64,000 nucleotides of DNA from Sambucus nigra (lineage: Eukaryota; Streptophyta; Magnoliopsida; Dipsacales; Adoxaceae): NCBI GenBank assembly GCA_949130495.1, contig OX422211.1, positions 339,207,504 through 339,271,503 of the forward strand. Reading direction: 5' to 3'. Positions 45,439 through 58,085 of the stretch are shown here, one piece after another. Every line of letters starts with the position of its first letter. The stretch's first letter is position 1. Below the pieces are notes generated by a model that was given only the letters and a program-made list of their open reading frames with translations, searched no databases and was not told the origin of the DNA. Both the position numbers and the translations under genes were made by a program.

Positions 45439-48400
45439 TGTAACACCCCATATTTTTATGCATTTAATATTTAATTAATTCAGGAATTTTAAATTACTTG
45501 TGTGTTGTAATTTTTAATTGAATTAATTATGGCAATATATATTTTGAAATATTAATCGGGGAGTGAATGGTTAATGTTTAGGGAAATGTATTTACTAAGT
45601 GAATAGTAATAATTTAATTACATCATTTCGGGTATTAATGACGGGGTATGCACTTATCCCAGCCGGGAGTCGGAATAGACTAAATTGGGTGAGGGATAAT
45701 TTTTTTTATAAATTAATTCGGATGCCAATTCTGAGTGCGCGGTTGAGTCTGGATGGGTCGAGATAGTCAGAAAAGAGTACCCGGGGGTAATAATTGGGTC
45801 TCGGGGAATTTTTTGGCATAACCGGGCCCACACGGGGTGAGTTGGGCTATTTTAATTAAGCCCATTACGCTAAAAACGGGATTTAGAGTTTTAACCTAAT
45901 AGAGGGATTAGGAAATCAGCAGCCATCAAAAATCTAAGCCTAGGGCTTGAGAGGGAAATTGGGGAAAAGCTTAGCAAAAGCCAATTTAGGGATTTTGGAG
46001 TCAAATTAAGGGGCGTCGACGACGGATCAGACCCTACGAACAATTCTAGGCAAGTGGTTAACTGTTTTGATTCGTAAAGTGTGATATCCAATTCATATTT
46101 TAGTGATGTGTAAACTAAATTTCATTTGGGGATAAATGGGTACAAAAAGGGGGTTTTGTTAATTGAATCATTGAATGATATTTAAGGTAAGAATTAGTTG
46201 TGCTATATAATTCTGAGTATGATCATCTGATTTGAATGAGAAAATTTGGAATATAAAAGGATGGAATTTGAATTTGAAATTGGGATTGTACCCTAGAAAT
46301 TTGTGTTCTTGGGTGGGTCAAGAATCATAGTGTTAATGATGTTAAAAGGTTTAGATGATATTTTTAGTTCATGAGAAATGTTATAAGATGATTAATAGGC
46401 TGATTTGAGGTTGGTTTTGAGGAAAGAAACCTTGAAATTTCGTTAATGGTGGAATTCAGCCAGGAAGGAGAGCTGGCACGAAGGGATCGATCGATCGACG
46501 ATGGGAAATTCTGGGCAGATCGGCATGTGTGTGATATAAGGGGGAAATTAATTATATTAATTTCCATACATCCATTAGTGAGTAATTAAATAGGGAACAC
46601 ATATTCCTACTAAATATGGGAAAAAGTAATTGGGACTAGGGGAAGTTTATGTGGGGCATTTTATGGATAAGATTTAGGAAGATTTATTCCAAAATAGGGA
46701 GATACGGATCAAGTGAGCAAGTCCGGGCATATTGGGTAAGCGACACCAAGGTAGTGAATTAAGTTTGGAGATAAACTAATTAATTTAGAGTCGGGATATA
46801 GACTCGGGAAATATTTAATTTCGGGCCAAGTGAATCGAGTCCGGGTATGTTAATAATTATAGGCAAATATAATTAGGAAAATTATAGAAATAAAGGTGTG
46901 ACACATTGTAGGCGAAAACGTGGGTATGATATGATGAGACGTAAATTGGACCAAGTGAGCGAGTCCGGGTATGTTGGTTAAGTGGCATTAAAGTGTTAAA
47001 TTAATTATTGGGAGAAAGTAATTAGTTTGGAGTCGGATTGTAAACTCGGGTAAGTATTAAATTAATGAGTGTAATAATTAATTTAATCAGAGTCGGGGTG
47101 TAGACTAGGGTAGTTATTAAATTAATAAGTGTGTATATTAATTTAATTAGAGTAGGATTGCAGACTCGGGGAGGTATTAAATTAATAAGTGTGTTAATTA
47201 ATTTAATTAGAGTCAGACGATAGATTCGGGAAGACGATAAATTATTAAGTGAGGAAATTAATTACGTTGAATCGGGTCACAGACTTAGGAAATTACAGGC
47301 AGTGTAAGGGATTTTTAGCACACGGTAAAGCCGGGGGTGTATAGTATATATATACGGTGTAGTGATATTATATATATACGTGTATATATTGTGTGTGATA
47401 TTAAATACCAGTGGCCAGATATTTATTCAATTTATATACTCTAATGCTATCAAGGGAGGTTGCGCGATGTGGGTGAATCCCCTAGCTTGAGGAGTAGGGA
47501 GAGTATATCCCCAGGGCATAGAGTCCGGCATTTATATGGGTGAGGGACTTATCTCACTTTCAGGAAAGGAATATGACCACCTCCACTTCGTTTATATTTT
47601 GGTCCAAGTTGGTGAGCGATTCCAGCTTGGGGAAAACTAGGTTTTGTGAGCACACCTAGTGAGATGGCATTTTAGAGTGAATCATCCGGTGAGGGTATAC
47701 TCGGAAGGATGGATACACGTATGATATATGTGTGGATGTAAGTAAAGGTACGTATAATATGGTAGTAAATATTATATGTAGGTGATAATACAGTGTGTGA
47801 TGTATTTACTTTATATAACTCGGGTTACAGTTATATGCTGTTAATTAATGAGAAATTAATTAAGATAATCAATTGTAGTGTTATACAGTGTGCGATGTAT
47901 TTACTTTATATAACTCGGGTTACAGTTATATGCTGTTAATTAATGAGAAATTAATTAAGATAATTAATTGTAGTGATATTACAGTGTGCGATGTATTTAC
48001 TTTATATAACTCGGGTTACAGTTATATGCTGTTAATTAATGGGAGATTAATTAAGTTAATCATTTGTGGGAATAATACAGAGTGTGACGTATTAAATTTA
48101 TATGACTTGTGTTACGGTTATATGCTATTCATTAAGGAGGAGTTTATTTAAGTTAATTGGTGAGATAACTTATAGTTAATGAATAATTATACTCGGGTTA
48201 GAGTAGTATGGCAAGGGGAGGTTACACCATGACTAGTTGGACGGGGTAGTACAACTAGGTGGGGTTAAGGTAACCGTTAGGTGTGCACATTAGTGGAGGG
48301 GCGAGAATATCCATAAGAGAGTGCGACACTAACTTTTATATGAAGCGCATTCATGCATTTTAAATTACTGCAGTTAATTCACTTGCTAAATATTTTCAAA

Positions 48401-48941
48401 ATATTTTGGGTTCTAACCCTTGCTATCAAACTATTTTCAAAACCTTTTAGGTGTCCAACCACAGGGACGCCAAGATTGATATTCTATTCCAGGGACACGG
48501 AGCTGCGACATGTGTGGATGCTAGCAGGAGTTTGGATTAGACGCATCATTCATTCATTCCTAGAGTAGGAATCACTCATCAGTTCCAGTTTTATTTAGGG
48601 CATGTCGCCCAGACTTTCAGTTCAGTCCTTCGGACTTGTTTTATTCCGATGTTGAATATTGTGTTAGATTATTTCACTTTGGTGGCCGATAGTTTATTTG
48701 GCAAGTTGCGTAATTAATTATTTCAGTTGAGTTTTATTCAGTTGTGTGAATGGATTATATTTCGCATGTACTGTTTTGTTTAATTAAAAAGTTAAAAATT
48801 GGCACCAGCTTTTGGAATACTAGGTGGTTAGTAAGTTTTAAAAAAATTTCGACAGTGATGCTAAGGATGATCCAACTGAGATTCCTGTTTTAATTTGGTA
48901 TAGGACTGATCACCCGGTATTTTATTAGGCGGGGTGTCATA
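45439..48941 (+). repeat. 3' LTR of the LARD-like element
   Basis: Partner of 39350-42879. It contains the same internal tandem arrays. Followed by the ACAAA target duplication. Confidence 0.92.
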
Positions 48942-49780
48942 ACAAAGTCCTAAAATTGCATAATCAATTGTTTAATTTAAAGTGTGCGAAGCGAGTATTG
49001 AGTGTATGTGAACAATTATTGATTGTGGGAGCAAAATATATGAGTGAGAAGTATGTGTGTGGGAGCAATATGTGTGTGTTAGAGACATTTAAACAACAAC
49101 CAATATAAGTACAGTGATAGTAGAAATAAGCACTTTCAAATACTACATTCATACTTGAGACAACACTTAGGGAACTACACTCTCCTATTCTTTGAGAGTG
49201 TAACTAACATCTCTTATACAAGCATGGACTAGGAAAACGGGCCATGAATATCTTCTACATAACCAACATTATTACAAAGTCCTAAAATTTCGTAATAAAT
49301 TGTTTAATTTAAAGTGTGAGAAGCGAATATTGAGTGTATGTGAACAATTATTGATTGTGGGAGAAAAATATGAGTGAGAAGTATGTGTGTGGGAGCAATA
49401 TGTGTGTGTTAGAGCCATTTAAACAACAATCAATTTATGTATAGTGATAGTAGAAATAAGCACTTTCAAATACTACATTCATACTTGGGACAACACTTAG
49501 GGAACTCCACTTTCTTGTTCTTTGAGTGGAACTAACATCTCTTATACAAGCATGAACTAGGAAAAACTTCTCTCTTCATCTTCTGTGCTTAACACGCCAC
49601 AATCCAGTACAGTGATAGTAGAAATAGGCACTTTCAAATACTACATTCATACTTGGGACAACACCTAGGGAACTTCACTCTCCTATTCTTTGAGTGGAAC
49701 TAACATCTCTTATACAATAATGAACTAGGAAAACTTCTCTCTTCATCTTCTGTCCTTAACACGCCACAATCTAGTGCTCA
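48942..49780. repeat. Tandem-repeat array, right part
   Basis: It contains the rest of unit 2 (48,942-49,127), a further unit (about 49,246-49,453), and three copies (49,112-49,235; 49,443-49,567; 49,613-49,739) of another subrepeat that begins CAGTGATAGTAGAAATAAGC and ends ACATCTCTTATACAAGCATG. Confidence 0.8.
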
Positions 49781-52220
49781 AGAAACATTTGGTTTGAATG
49801 TTGAAGCTATCTTCCAATGCTGTAACATCCTCTAAACGAACAGGTGGAACTTTTGATTTCAGATCAAGAACAGGTGGAAAACTTTGATTGAACCTTGAGA
49901 ACATTGATAAGTGTTTGAAAACATTAATAAAACTTTCAAAACTTTTGATTAGGGGTGTCTTGGTAAAATTACATTTAAGGATTAAGTGAAACTAGTCATT
50001 ATTAATGAAACCCAGAACATTGGGGGGCCTAAAAAATTATTTTGGCGCCTTCATTTCAAAGTTTAAGCACCTCTAAATTACTAGGGAGACTCAATCTCAT
50101 ATTTTTTTGTTCTAAGGTGAAATAGTCTTGTTTTGCCTAATTTAGGGGCCTTTTCTATTTTTCTTAACATTTTGCAAGGTGTAGCCATTTTAAGTTATCT
50201 AAGGTTGTGTATGTGTGTGTGAATCATTTAAGGAGCCAAGTTTGGTTAATTGAGAAGTGTTGTAATTTATATTTTGTTCTAAAACTCTCAAATCCCAAGT
50301 AAATCTGTGTGTTGATATACTCGAGTTATTTATGAGGACTTATAGATCTTTTTTCCATGTTTAAGAAACTTTGACCATGTTGAAGGATCTTTGACCATAC
50401 CGATGAATCTTTGTGATGAATGTAACCTTTTGAGTAGCTTGAGAGATTTCCTTCTGCTAGTTTAAATCAAACTTTGTTGTCTCTTGTGAGATTGATCTTG
50501 TTTGAACGAACTTTGCTTTCATGTAGCTTGTGGTTTTACTTACTTGAAGGTTCTTGGGCTTGTTGTTCTTGTTACTATAGATTTGATATTTGATGTTGCT
50601 TGGATGATCCAATCTTTATCATAATTTGCAAAGATTTGGAATCTTCTTGTAGATTTCTCATAGATGGTGAATGCCAAAATTCCTTTCATTTTAAGGTCCA
50701 TAGGATGCATTACCATATGCTAGTAAGTCTAAACAAGGATGTATATGTAAGGTTATGATTCACATTATACATATCAAGTTTATCAAATTACATATGATGT
50801 TTTATCAATTCTCAAGGTAACTCAATAAATTTATATCATATGATAAATCTATACTTCTAGTTAGCATGTGAGTCACATGATTCCAATATTTTCATCGTAT
50901 TGTTGATAAGTTTCCAAATAATGATCCAAATATATATATATATATATATATGGGTTGAATGTACGTGAGTACGTGAAGATATTGCATTCCAAGCACATTT
51001 ATTGTTTTCTAGGATTTTCTTGTCATTCTAAAGGTATGTTGAGACAAGCATTATAACTTTCCAAGTTGTGCATTTAGGTAATTTCTATGTATTATCTAAA
51101 TGTCTTTTATTAAAATTCTATATGAGTAGGTGACAATATCTCGTAGTTACTGTGAGTCTTATGTCTTTATTATGTCGAGCTAGTTTAATATTACCAGAGT
51201 TGCAAGATTCTCAATTTCAAGAGAGACAAAACTCTATCTTGATTTTATTTTATCATTAGAAAAGTTCTTCGATCTCTTGTGGCATGTATAACCACTCTGA
51301 GTTACTTTTTTCCAGATCACTTCTTGGCATTTGGTATGATTTTGATGGAAATATACCTTAAGTGTTCAATATGTTTTGATGGAGACCTTTCACTCTTTTT
51401 TTGCCTTGTGTTTTATGGATGGATACTTCATTTCCTTGATGACTTTGATTTTCCTTATCTGGTTTTCACATTTTTCAATGAATCTTTCCTTTAGCTTCTC
51501 CTCCTTTGAGCTTTAGGCATAAGTCATTTCTTATGAGAGGCTTTTTGGTCTTTGTTGTCATTGATGTTATGATTTCTTCCATGGTTGATATGGTGCTTAA
51601 TATTATAGTTGTCGTGGTTGATGTTGTTGGTGATGGCATGGTAGATGTTTGTTGTTGATTTTACTATTGATGTTGTAAATGATATTGTTGTGCTTGATCT
51701 CGTAGTGGACGTTAAATTTGATGCTGAGTCTTTTATATCTCTCTTTTTTTCCATTCCTCTATGGAGGCTTTACGAGCCATGATATTTGGTTGTCTCCCTT
51801 ACTCCTTAGGGATCTTGTATTGGGATTCCATTCTGTAGGTTTTATCGGTTCTTACAATTTTCCTCAATGAGTGTTCTTTTCCCTCGAAGTTGTTTCTTGT
51901 AAATCCATCTTCTTGTCAATCACGTATATGGTATACTACTTCATTATACCACCATGTCTATGCAGTGTACCTGCAGAGAACATTATTTGGTACCTAAAAC
52001 TTTTACGCTCCGTGTGGGTTAATATAAAAGGCTATTCCTTATGAAATGCAAGATATTTTGTGCTTTCTAAATCTTCCATTTTCCATAATTATAAGGTTCA
52101 AGGAAACGAATGTGTTAACTTTTTTATTCTTAATTTTATTTTATTATTTTTTAGGGGGGTAGGGGCGAAGAGAGTTGAATATGTGAGAAACAAAGATATG
52201 TACCTAACAAGACCTTTTTC
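49781..52220. other. Intergenic, no gene recognised
   Basis: AT-rich sequence with a short TA repeat (50,931-50,951). The small open frames at 51279-51494 and 51524-51754 (minus; Asn/Thr/His-rich) look compositional. This could be decayed retroelement sequence but no domain is identifiable. Confidence 0.45.
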
Positions 52221-52223
52221 TAG

Positions 52224-52385
52224 TTATTTAGGGTCGGCTACATGAGTCCTGTTTTTTGTTCTATTCTGTTTAGTGTAAGATCTTCGGTTAATCCATGTGA
52301 TATCATGTCCTTTTTTACAATATCCCACCAAGTCAATTTAGGCCTACCTTTATCCCTTGCATTACCATCAATACTAGTTAAGAGA
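52224..52385 (-). pseudogene. LINE (non-LTR retrotransposon) 3' end of RT ORF
   Basis: On the minus strand the frame reads NARDKGRPKLTWWDIVKKDM, ISHGLTEDLTLNR, then in a shifted frame THVADPK and stop. Plant L1-type LINEs end their RT ORF with a GRPKKTW...V-x-KDL...GL-x-x-x-x-A-x-DR and HVADPT motif. Only this terminus remains. About 100 bp beyond the stop there is an A-rich stretch, consistent with the 3' tail. Confidence 0.7.
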
Positions 52386-52389
52386 AAAT

Positions 52390-54020
52390 ACACTAGTGAA
52401 AAAACCATAGGTTTTCATCATTTATTTCTTGCCCTGGGTTCATTTTTCTTACAATGATTTCCAAACCAACTATGAAAGGAAAATTAAGAGATATGAATAA
52501 ATAAAACTCTCCCACAAACTCAAAGACAAAGACCAAGAAAAAGAGAGAGGTAGATTACTCTGGTGTGTTCTCACAATAACAAATGTAAATATTTTCTTAA
52601 CTTGAAATATATTATAAACAAGCTATCATTAGTTCCATAAAAATGTACAAATGATAAAATAACCATGAAATGGAAAAATTAAGAGATTATAACCATTAGG
52701 AGTTAAAATCACAAAAATCCTACGTGAGAAATAGAAACTGCTACAAAAAACTTAAAGTTGATCAAGAGAGACACACATAGGGGTAGTTTAGTCATAGCCT
52801 TATTAATAGTTCTCATGATAGAGAGTTTGCACTTTAATGTAAAAAGTGTTGGTTGAAGGTATGGCATGAGAGGAGTGAAGGTGAAAAGGTCTTCAATTTT
52901 GGTGGGACAATTTTCTTGTGGGGTTGAGTTGAAATATAAATTAGGAGAGAGGTGAAGAGTTTGAGATGAAATGGAATATTAATGGACTTTATGAATTATG
53001 AAATGTTTATATAGAAGGTGAAGAGAAGTGCAGTCGACCGGTTGGAACATTGAACTAGCTCTAGGAATTGCTATCATTCTATTCCTTTGGGGATTGTATT
53101 TATATATGACACATGTCATAATACTATGTGCAACCTACGTTTTGAAATTATGATGATATCAGATTCTACCAATGTTATTATGGATTGTTCCAATAATGAA
53201 TATTCTAATGAGTGGAAGTCGCACATGGTCATTTCCCTTTCTTGTTCACCATTAAAGAGTCGTGCAGTTATGTTTTTATTAGTAAATATTGATTTTATCG
53301 CATACGATATCTAAAATTCGAAGGCAATGGTTTAATCAATTTATAACGCTTATATATTATTTTGTATGTTAATTCATTTTCTTGTGCTAGTTGGAGATAA
53401 CTCAGCAAGTGGCAAATCCTTTTTTCGTCAAATTTCTTATTTGCAGGCTCTACCAAGGCTATTTGTTTTGTGTTCTACATGTCCATTCTCAGTTTTGTAG
53501 GTATAAAGAATATGGAAAAGTACTCTTAGGCCTCTCACTAATAAATTTTAAACACTAAAGGAATTTTGACTAATTTTAAACACTCAGGTCCACTAATTCT
53601 CTTCTTCTAGAAGTCCACGCCAGTGGCACAACAAGTGGACCAAATTGTTAACTATCCTTAAATGTTTAAAATTTGTGAACACAAGAGTTAATTATAAATT
53701 GCCCAAAATAATATAGTTCTACTATTACCTATATATTTAAGAATTGCTAGTCTGGTTATATTAAACTTTGCAAACTTTCTGTCAACAGATTGTTAATGTT
53801 ATCTAAGACGTTTTCTTTTAAAAATAGTTTAAATTAACTAATCATCCAAAATAACTCTGCAAATTTAAAAACAAATAAAAAATATAAAGAATATAATCTA
53901 GAAAAGTTAAAAAAACAACCACCACCAACACCCAAACCCCAGAAGTTCCATCCCACCATCCCCATCCCTGGTAAACCCCCCATCCCACCGCCCCTTCTCT
54001 GTCTGTTTGTCTGTCTCTCT
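52390..54020. other. Intergenic, no gene recognised
   Basis: AT-rich, no domain seen. It ends in TCTG/CT repeats (54,000-54,025). The open frame 53087-53314 shows no family signature. Confidence 0.4.
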
Positions 54021-54027
54021 CTCTCTT

Positions 54028-54340
54028 TGACGTAAACTACATAACAATGGCTAAAAGAAACAAATAAACCCTAACTTTTAGAGAGAGACTCAAAAGATGT
54101 CTTATATTCAAGAATGAAAAAAGTGAGTACAAATAAGAATACAAGGAGTATTTATATGGGTTAAATTACTTACTAATCAAGTACTTAGCTAAAATGACTA
54201 AAAGGACCAACTAAAAATAAAAGAATGCCTAATTAGAACCAAACATGCTTGGAGGCTAATTAAGGAGAGAAAATTCCTAAAAAACTAAAAATAGAAAATA
54301 AAATGAAAACTAAAAGGGAAATAACAATGGATTCCCATCA
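54028..54340 (-). repeat. 3' LTR of TR-GAG copy 2
   Basis: 313 bp, ending TTTACGTCA as in copy 1. Its body is different from that of copy 1, so the two belong to related subfamilies. Confidence 0.7.
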
Positions 54341-54379
54341 CTTCTCCCCGTCTTAAAAAGAGTTCGTCCACGAACTCAA

Positions 54380-55400
54380 AAGGGGAAGGACTATAGAGTC
54401 ACCCTCTAAAATTGTAATCAATGCATGGTTAGAAGGGTTATCGATCTCATCAAGATACTCTAGTGACTGATCCATCGCTAAGAGGTCCTGACGACGTGAA
54501 ATAGAGAAATCTGAAGCTCGATGTCCCACGTTGCCGCAATTAAAGCATCGGAAGGTGAGGGGGCCTGAATGTGTCACAGCAGAAGTAGCGGCAGAAGATG
54601 TCGGACCTCATGCTGTAGGAGGAGCAGGAGGCAATGAAGGTGGAGGTCGGGGTACTGTAGGAGCTGTAGGTGCTGTATGATAAGCCTCGACCTTGATAGC
54701 ATACTCTATAGCCTTCAGAAAGGTCAATATGTCTCTAAACCCAAGATCCCACTGAATATATGGATGGAGCAATAAAATATAGCAGCTGGTCCACTGATAC
54801 TTGGTCTCAGGAAGGAGAGATCTATTTTAAAGGACCTGGAACTGCTCCATATACTCTACCACTGTGGATGTATCCTGCCATAGGGACTAAATGCGTGCAA
54901 AGAGATCACGCTCATATGTCGGGGCTATAAATGAGGCCTGGAGAGCAGCCTCAAGATCGAGCCAGTCCTGAATGGGAGGGAATCCTGCAGCTGTCCTACG
55001 GTAGCACAAGTCATTCCACCAAACTCAGGCAAAATCTTAAAATTTGGTGGTAGCTTAAAGAACACATGAGTGGTCTTGCACCTTCTTGTAGTAAAAAACT
55101 GTCTCCATAGTAGCAAGCCAATCGATCATATCATCCGGGGAGAATCGACCATCAAACATAGGAACATCTATGCGTACGTACCCATAGAGACTGAAAAAGT
55201 ATCTGTAGTGCTAATGAAAGTGGGTATCTATCCTGATAAGTTTCTAGACCCATCACATCACCTGTGGTAGGTGTAACATAATTAGTGGGTATCGGTGGCT
55301 CCTGGGCGAGTGGTGGATGATGAGGATGAATATGTGGGGCCATGGGAGGTGCTAGGAGATGACAAGGATAATGGGGATATGTACTAATCAAATGACCACG
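54380..55400 (-). pseudogene. gag remnant of TR-GAG copy 2
   Basis: Reading leftwards: proline/His-rich start (PHYPCHLLAPPMAPHIHPHH), VRIDVPMFDGRFSPDDMIDW, LATMETVFYYKK, a WWNDLCYRR stretch, PTYERDLFARI, VVEYMEQFQ, and the zinc knuckle CFNCGNVGHRASDF near 54,560-54,520. Its fourth ligand is Phe instead of Cys. Several stops. The last residues LEGDSIVLPL parallel LEGDFIGLPL in copy 1. Confidence 0.8.
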
Positions 55401-55416
55401 CTCTCCATAATAAAAG

Positions 55417-56109
55417 TGATAAGGCCAATATTATCCCTTTAGCCGTAGAGGATTCAACAAGAACCGTTGTCTGGGTACAGACATAACGTGGCACCATACA
55501 TGCCACGACACCCTTCAGACTTACTGTTGCCTGGTCTCAAATAGGTCGCAACCCTTACTCATACATGCATTGGTCGTTGCCTAGGTCAAACAGGCTACGA
55601 CACCTACCCTCCCAGACTTGACAGCCTCCAAGCTTCTAAAAGGATTCCTTGCTTATCCTCATTACACATGCCACGTGATGTGGGCATGTGACACCACCTT
55701 TAAAACTTATATAAATAGAAGATCTCACCTCACCATAGGGGGAATGAAACACTTGGTGAAGACCTGTCAAACTCTCTACACTACCTCTCTTTATAAGCCA
55801 CTCCTAACCTGGGAGCTTACCTAGTCGCAGCCAGCCTACACATCGCCTTGCAGTCCATTTCCCGATTTGTCAAGATTCACTACATTCATGTATTATCCTC
55901 TTTTACCTCTATTGTACACCTCTAATGGCACCACAAGTTTGTACTATACAACATACATAATGAGAGTAAGGCAATAAAGTAGACGTAGGCTCATTTTAAT
56001 AGCCGAACCACTCTATATCTTGTGTTTGATCTCTTTTACTCTCTTTATTGCTCCTTTCAATTTGACTTGGTGTTCGAGAAGGATCTGTGTCCAATTACTC
56101 GTATCAGCA
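55417..56109 (+). repeat. 5' LTR of the second Tat-type element
   Basis: Proposed start TGATAAGGCCAATATTATCC and end CTCGTATCAGCA. TATA-like CTTATATAAATAGAAG lies near 55,707. The start is less certain than the end. Confidence 0.55.
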
Positions 56110-56112
56110 ATT

Positions 56113-56130
56113 TGGCGCCGTCTGTGGGAA
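56113..56130 (+). other. Primer-binding site
   Basis: TGGCGCCGTCTGTGGGAA, three bases after the LTR end, a frequent form in plant Tat-group elements. Confidence 0.75.
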
Positions 56131-56139
56131 TGAGGTATT

Positions 56140-56920
56140 TTTATCTTATTTTTTTTTTATTATTTAGGGTTCCAAATGCCTTATTTGACCTACGAGGACC
56201 CTCTGGGTCATAAAATCTTGGGTGAGATTTTGGTTGTCGGGCCCTGACGTTTGTGTTCAACTCGGTAAGGGAATTATTCTTTTTCAGATCTATTTATTGG
56301 TCTTCCTTTTATGACCAGAGATCTGTTTTATATACCCCGGTGATGTTACCTTACCTATATAGTGTTGAAAAACACAAAAGGTAGAGGCTTATTGGGTGAC
56401 TAGGGAAGAGTTCTATTCACTTATTTCTGTCTTTTACACCTATGATCTAGGGCTTATTACTAACTTGGTACTACTTTCACACCTAAAGACTATTACGCCC
56501 TTGGTAAATTCCTAGTAGGCACATTCTGTGTATATTCTATGGATTGATCTCAGGTCTTGAGCCTATATTTTGGATCACACCCTTCACTACTACCTGAGGG
56601 ATGTGGCCAAGTAGTTTTATTGCTAGAATGTCGCAGCATTCCTAAGGTAGTTGGTCTTTACAGCTTCTACAGTTCACCTGGAAAATTCTAATTGATGTGA
56701 CCATGACAGTACTAGCATATGCACCTCAAGTCGTGGCCATAGCAGAATAACATTGCAGATATCAAAAGGCTGCATGCCTATTACTATGCTTAGTTTTTCC
56801 TGAATTCCTTGGCTTCTCACCATTGTCTAGTTGATCTCAAAATATATATTTCTATAAGACTAACAACGGAAGCCATGGAAGGAACCTCAAAGAAAACCAC
56901 ATAGCAGAGTGAAGAAATTT
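56140..56920 (+). other. Untranslated leader of the second Tat-type element
   Basis: No open frame or domain recognised between the primer-binding site and gag. Confidence 0.45.
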
Positions 56921-56926
56921 GCCTAG

Positions 56927-57420
56927 TTGCTGAGCTACATCAATCATCTCTATGACTGTCAGTCCTCACTCAAGAGTCAGGTCAACTTCCTAAAGCATAG
57001 GGTGTTGTTGTTTGAGTCTGCAACACTCACCTCGTCTCATGCCACAGCACCAAAGGCCGCAGCCTTCATAACTGTAGCCGCAACAGCTGGAGCAATGGAT
57101 GAAATAGCTTTAAAGGCCGTAGCGAGGATCCAAAAAAGGAGGCTAGAAGGGACAAATCTAGGGAAGGCCTATGAGAACTACAACCCACTAACTTCAAGTA
57201 TGGAGGACATCCTCGAAATCATCAAGGAAGAGAAATTTTTGAGATAGCCCGAGAAGTTGAGGCCTCCTCCCCACAAAAGGAACCGATCCAAATGGTGTAA
57301 ATTTCATCAGGATCATGACCACGACACCAGCAAATGCTGCTCTTTGGTGGATGAGATTGAAAGGCTTATGAGGTAGGGGATGCTCCAGCGATTCACTAAG
57401 GTTGTTGCCCACAACTGAGA
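56927..57420 (+). pseudogene. gag remnant of the second Tat-type element
   Basis: The open part (56927-57247) contains LEGTNLGKAYENYNPL and EDILEIIKEEKFLR, and after a stop the frame reads RNRSKWCKFHQDHDHDTSKC, EIERLMR. The CxFHxxHxHxTxxC arrangement and EIERL-I/M-R sequence are those of the Tat-group gag zinc region. A stop lies between the two parts. Confidence 0.75.
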
Positions 57421-57522
57421 CAGCCTCATGCCCAACCTTGCCTTAGAATATTTTCATTTATGTTCCTATTGCAAGAAAAATTTTATTTGGCTTTTATGCA
57501 TGCCTTTTGTATTTCCTTTACA

Positions 57523-57549
57523 ATATATATATATATATATATATATATA
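57523..57549. repeat. (AT)n microsatellite
   Basis: About 13 units, forming the host side of the Helitron B 3' end. Confidence 0.95.
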
Positions 57550-57561
57550 CTAGGGTATGCC

Positions 57562-57577
57562 CGTGCCTGAAGGCACG
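57562..57577 (-). other. Helitron B 3' hairpin
   Basis: 6-bp stem, 4-nt loop, GC-rich in an AT-rich surrounding, placed just before the CTAG terminus. Confidence 0.85.
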
Positions 57578-57969
57578 ATGCTAATTTTCGAAAGTGTGCG
57601 TTATTGATAAGACCATACGTCGTGCTTAGCTTGCAACAGAAGAACATTTTTTAAATAAACAATGGTACTAACCTATTAATTTAAAAAAATGGGAATTTTT
57701 TAATTTTTTTTTTACATACACACATAACGTGGTACGAACACATTAAGTCAAAAAAAATTATAACACATAATTTTATAACAACATCATAGCCATCAAATAC
57801 TAATTTAAATCAATATTTTTTTACAACACAAATGTGAAAAAAAATAAAAAAAATTGGGCAGCACTTCCTTTGTTTATAGGACTTTCCACTGTTTAAGAAA
57901 TAAAAACAACTCCAACAAAGTACTAATAGTCCTATTAACAACAATATCATTAATATTTATATCCCCCTT

Positions 57970-58085
57970 CCCATTTCACCCATCGACTACATTGTTGAAG
58001 ATCTCTTCCACCTCAAAAAGCTCTTCACCTGAAGCACTCTCTGTCTCATTCCCTTCTTCACTTTCCATTTCCATATATGCTTGTC
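57970..58085 (-). other. Acidic exon-like frame, unknown
   Basis: The minus strand reads MEMESEEGNETESASGEEL, FEVEEIFNNVVDG, then stop. The acidic stretch looks like coding DNA, and could be another captured piece, but no family can be named. Confidence 0.25.

Larger units (their letters stand above)
54028..55416 (-). mobile_element. TR-GAG retrotransposon copy 2, 5'-truncated
   Basis: On the minus strand: gag (55,400-54,380), the same short junction into GAGTTCGTGGACGAACTC, a purine tract, then the 3' LTR (54340-54028), starting TGATGGGAATCC and ending GTTTACGTCA. The 5' LTR and gag start are missing; the other LTR element begins at 55,417, probably inserted there. Confidence 0.8.
55417..57520 (+). 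mobile_element. Tat-type Ty3/gypsy element, 5' part only
   Basis: An LTR (55417-56109), a primer-binding site, and a gag remnant (56,927-57,420) lie in order on +. The rest of the element is missing: after 57,522 the sequence becomes a TA repeat and Helitron B. It is not the same family as the 19-25 kb element, judging by the LTR. Confidence 0.65.
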
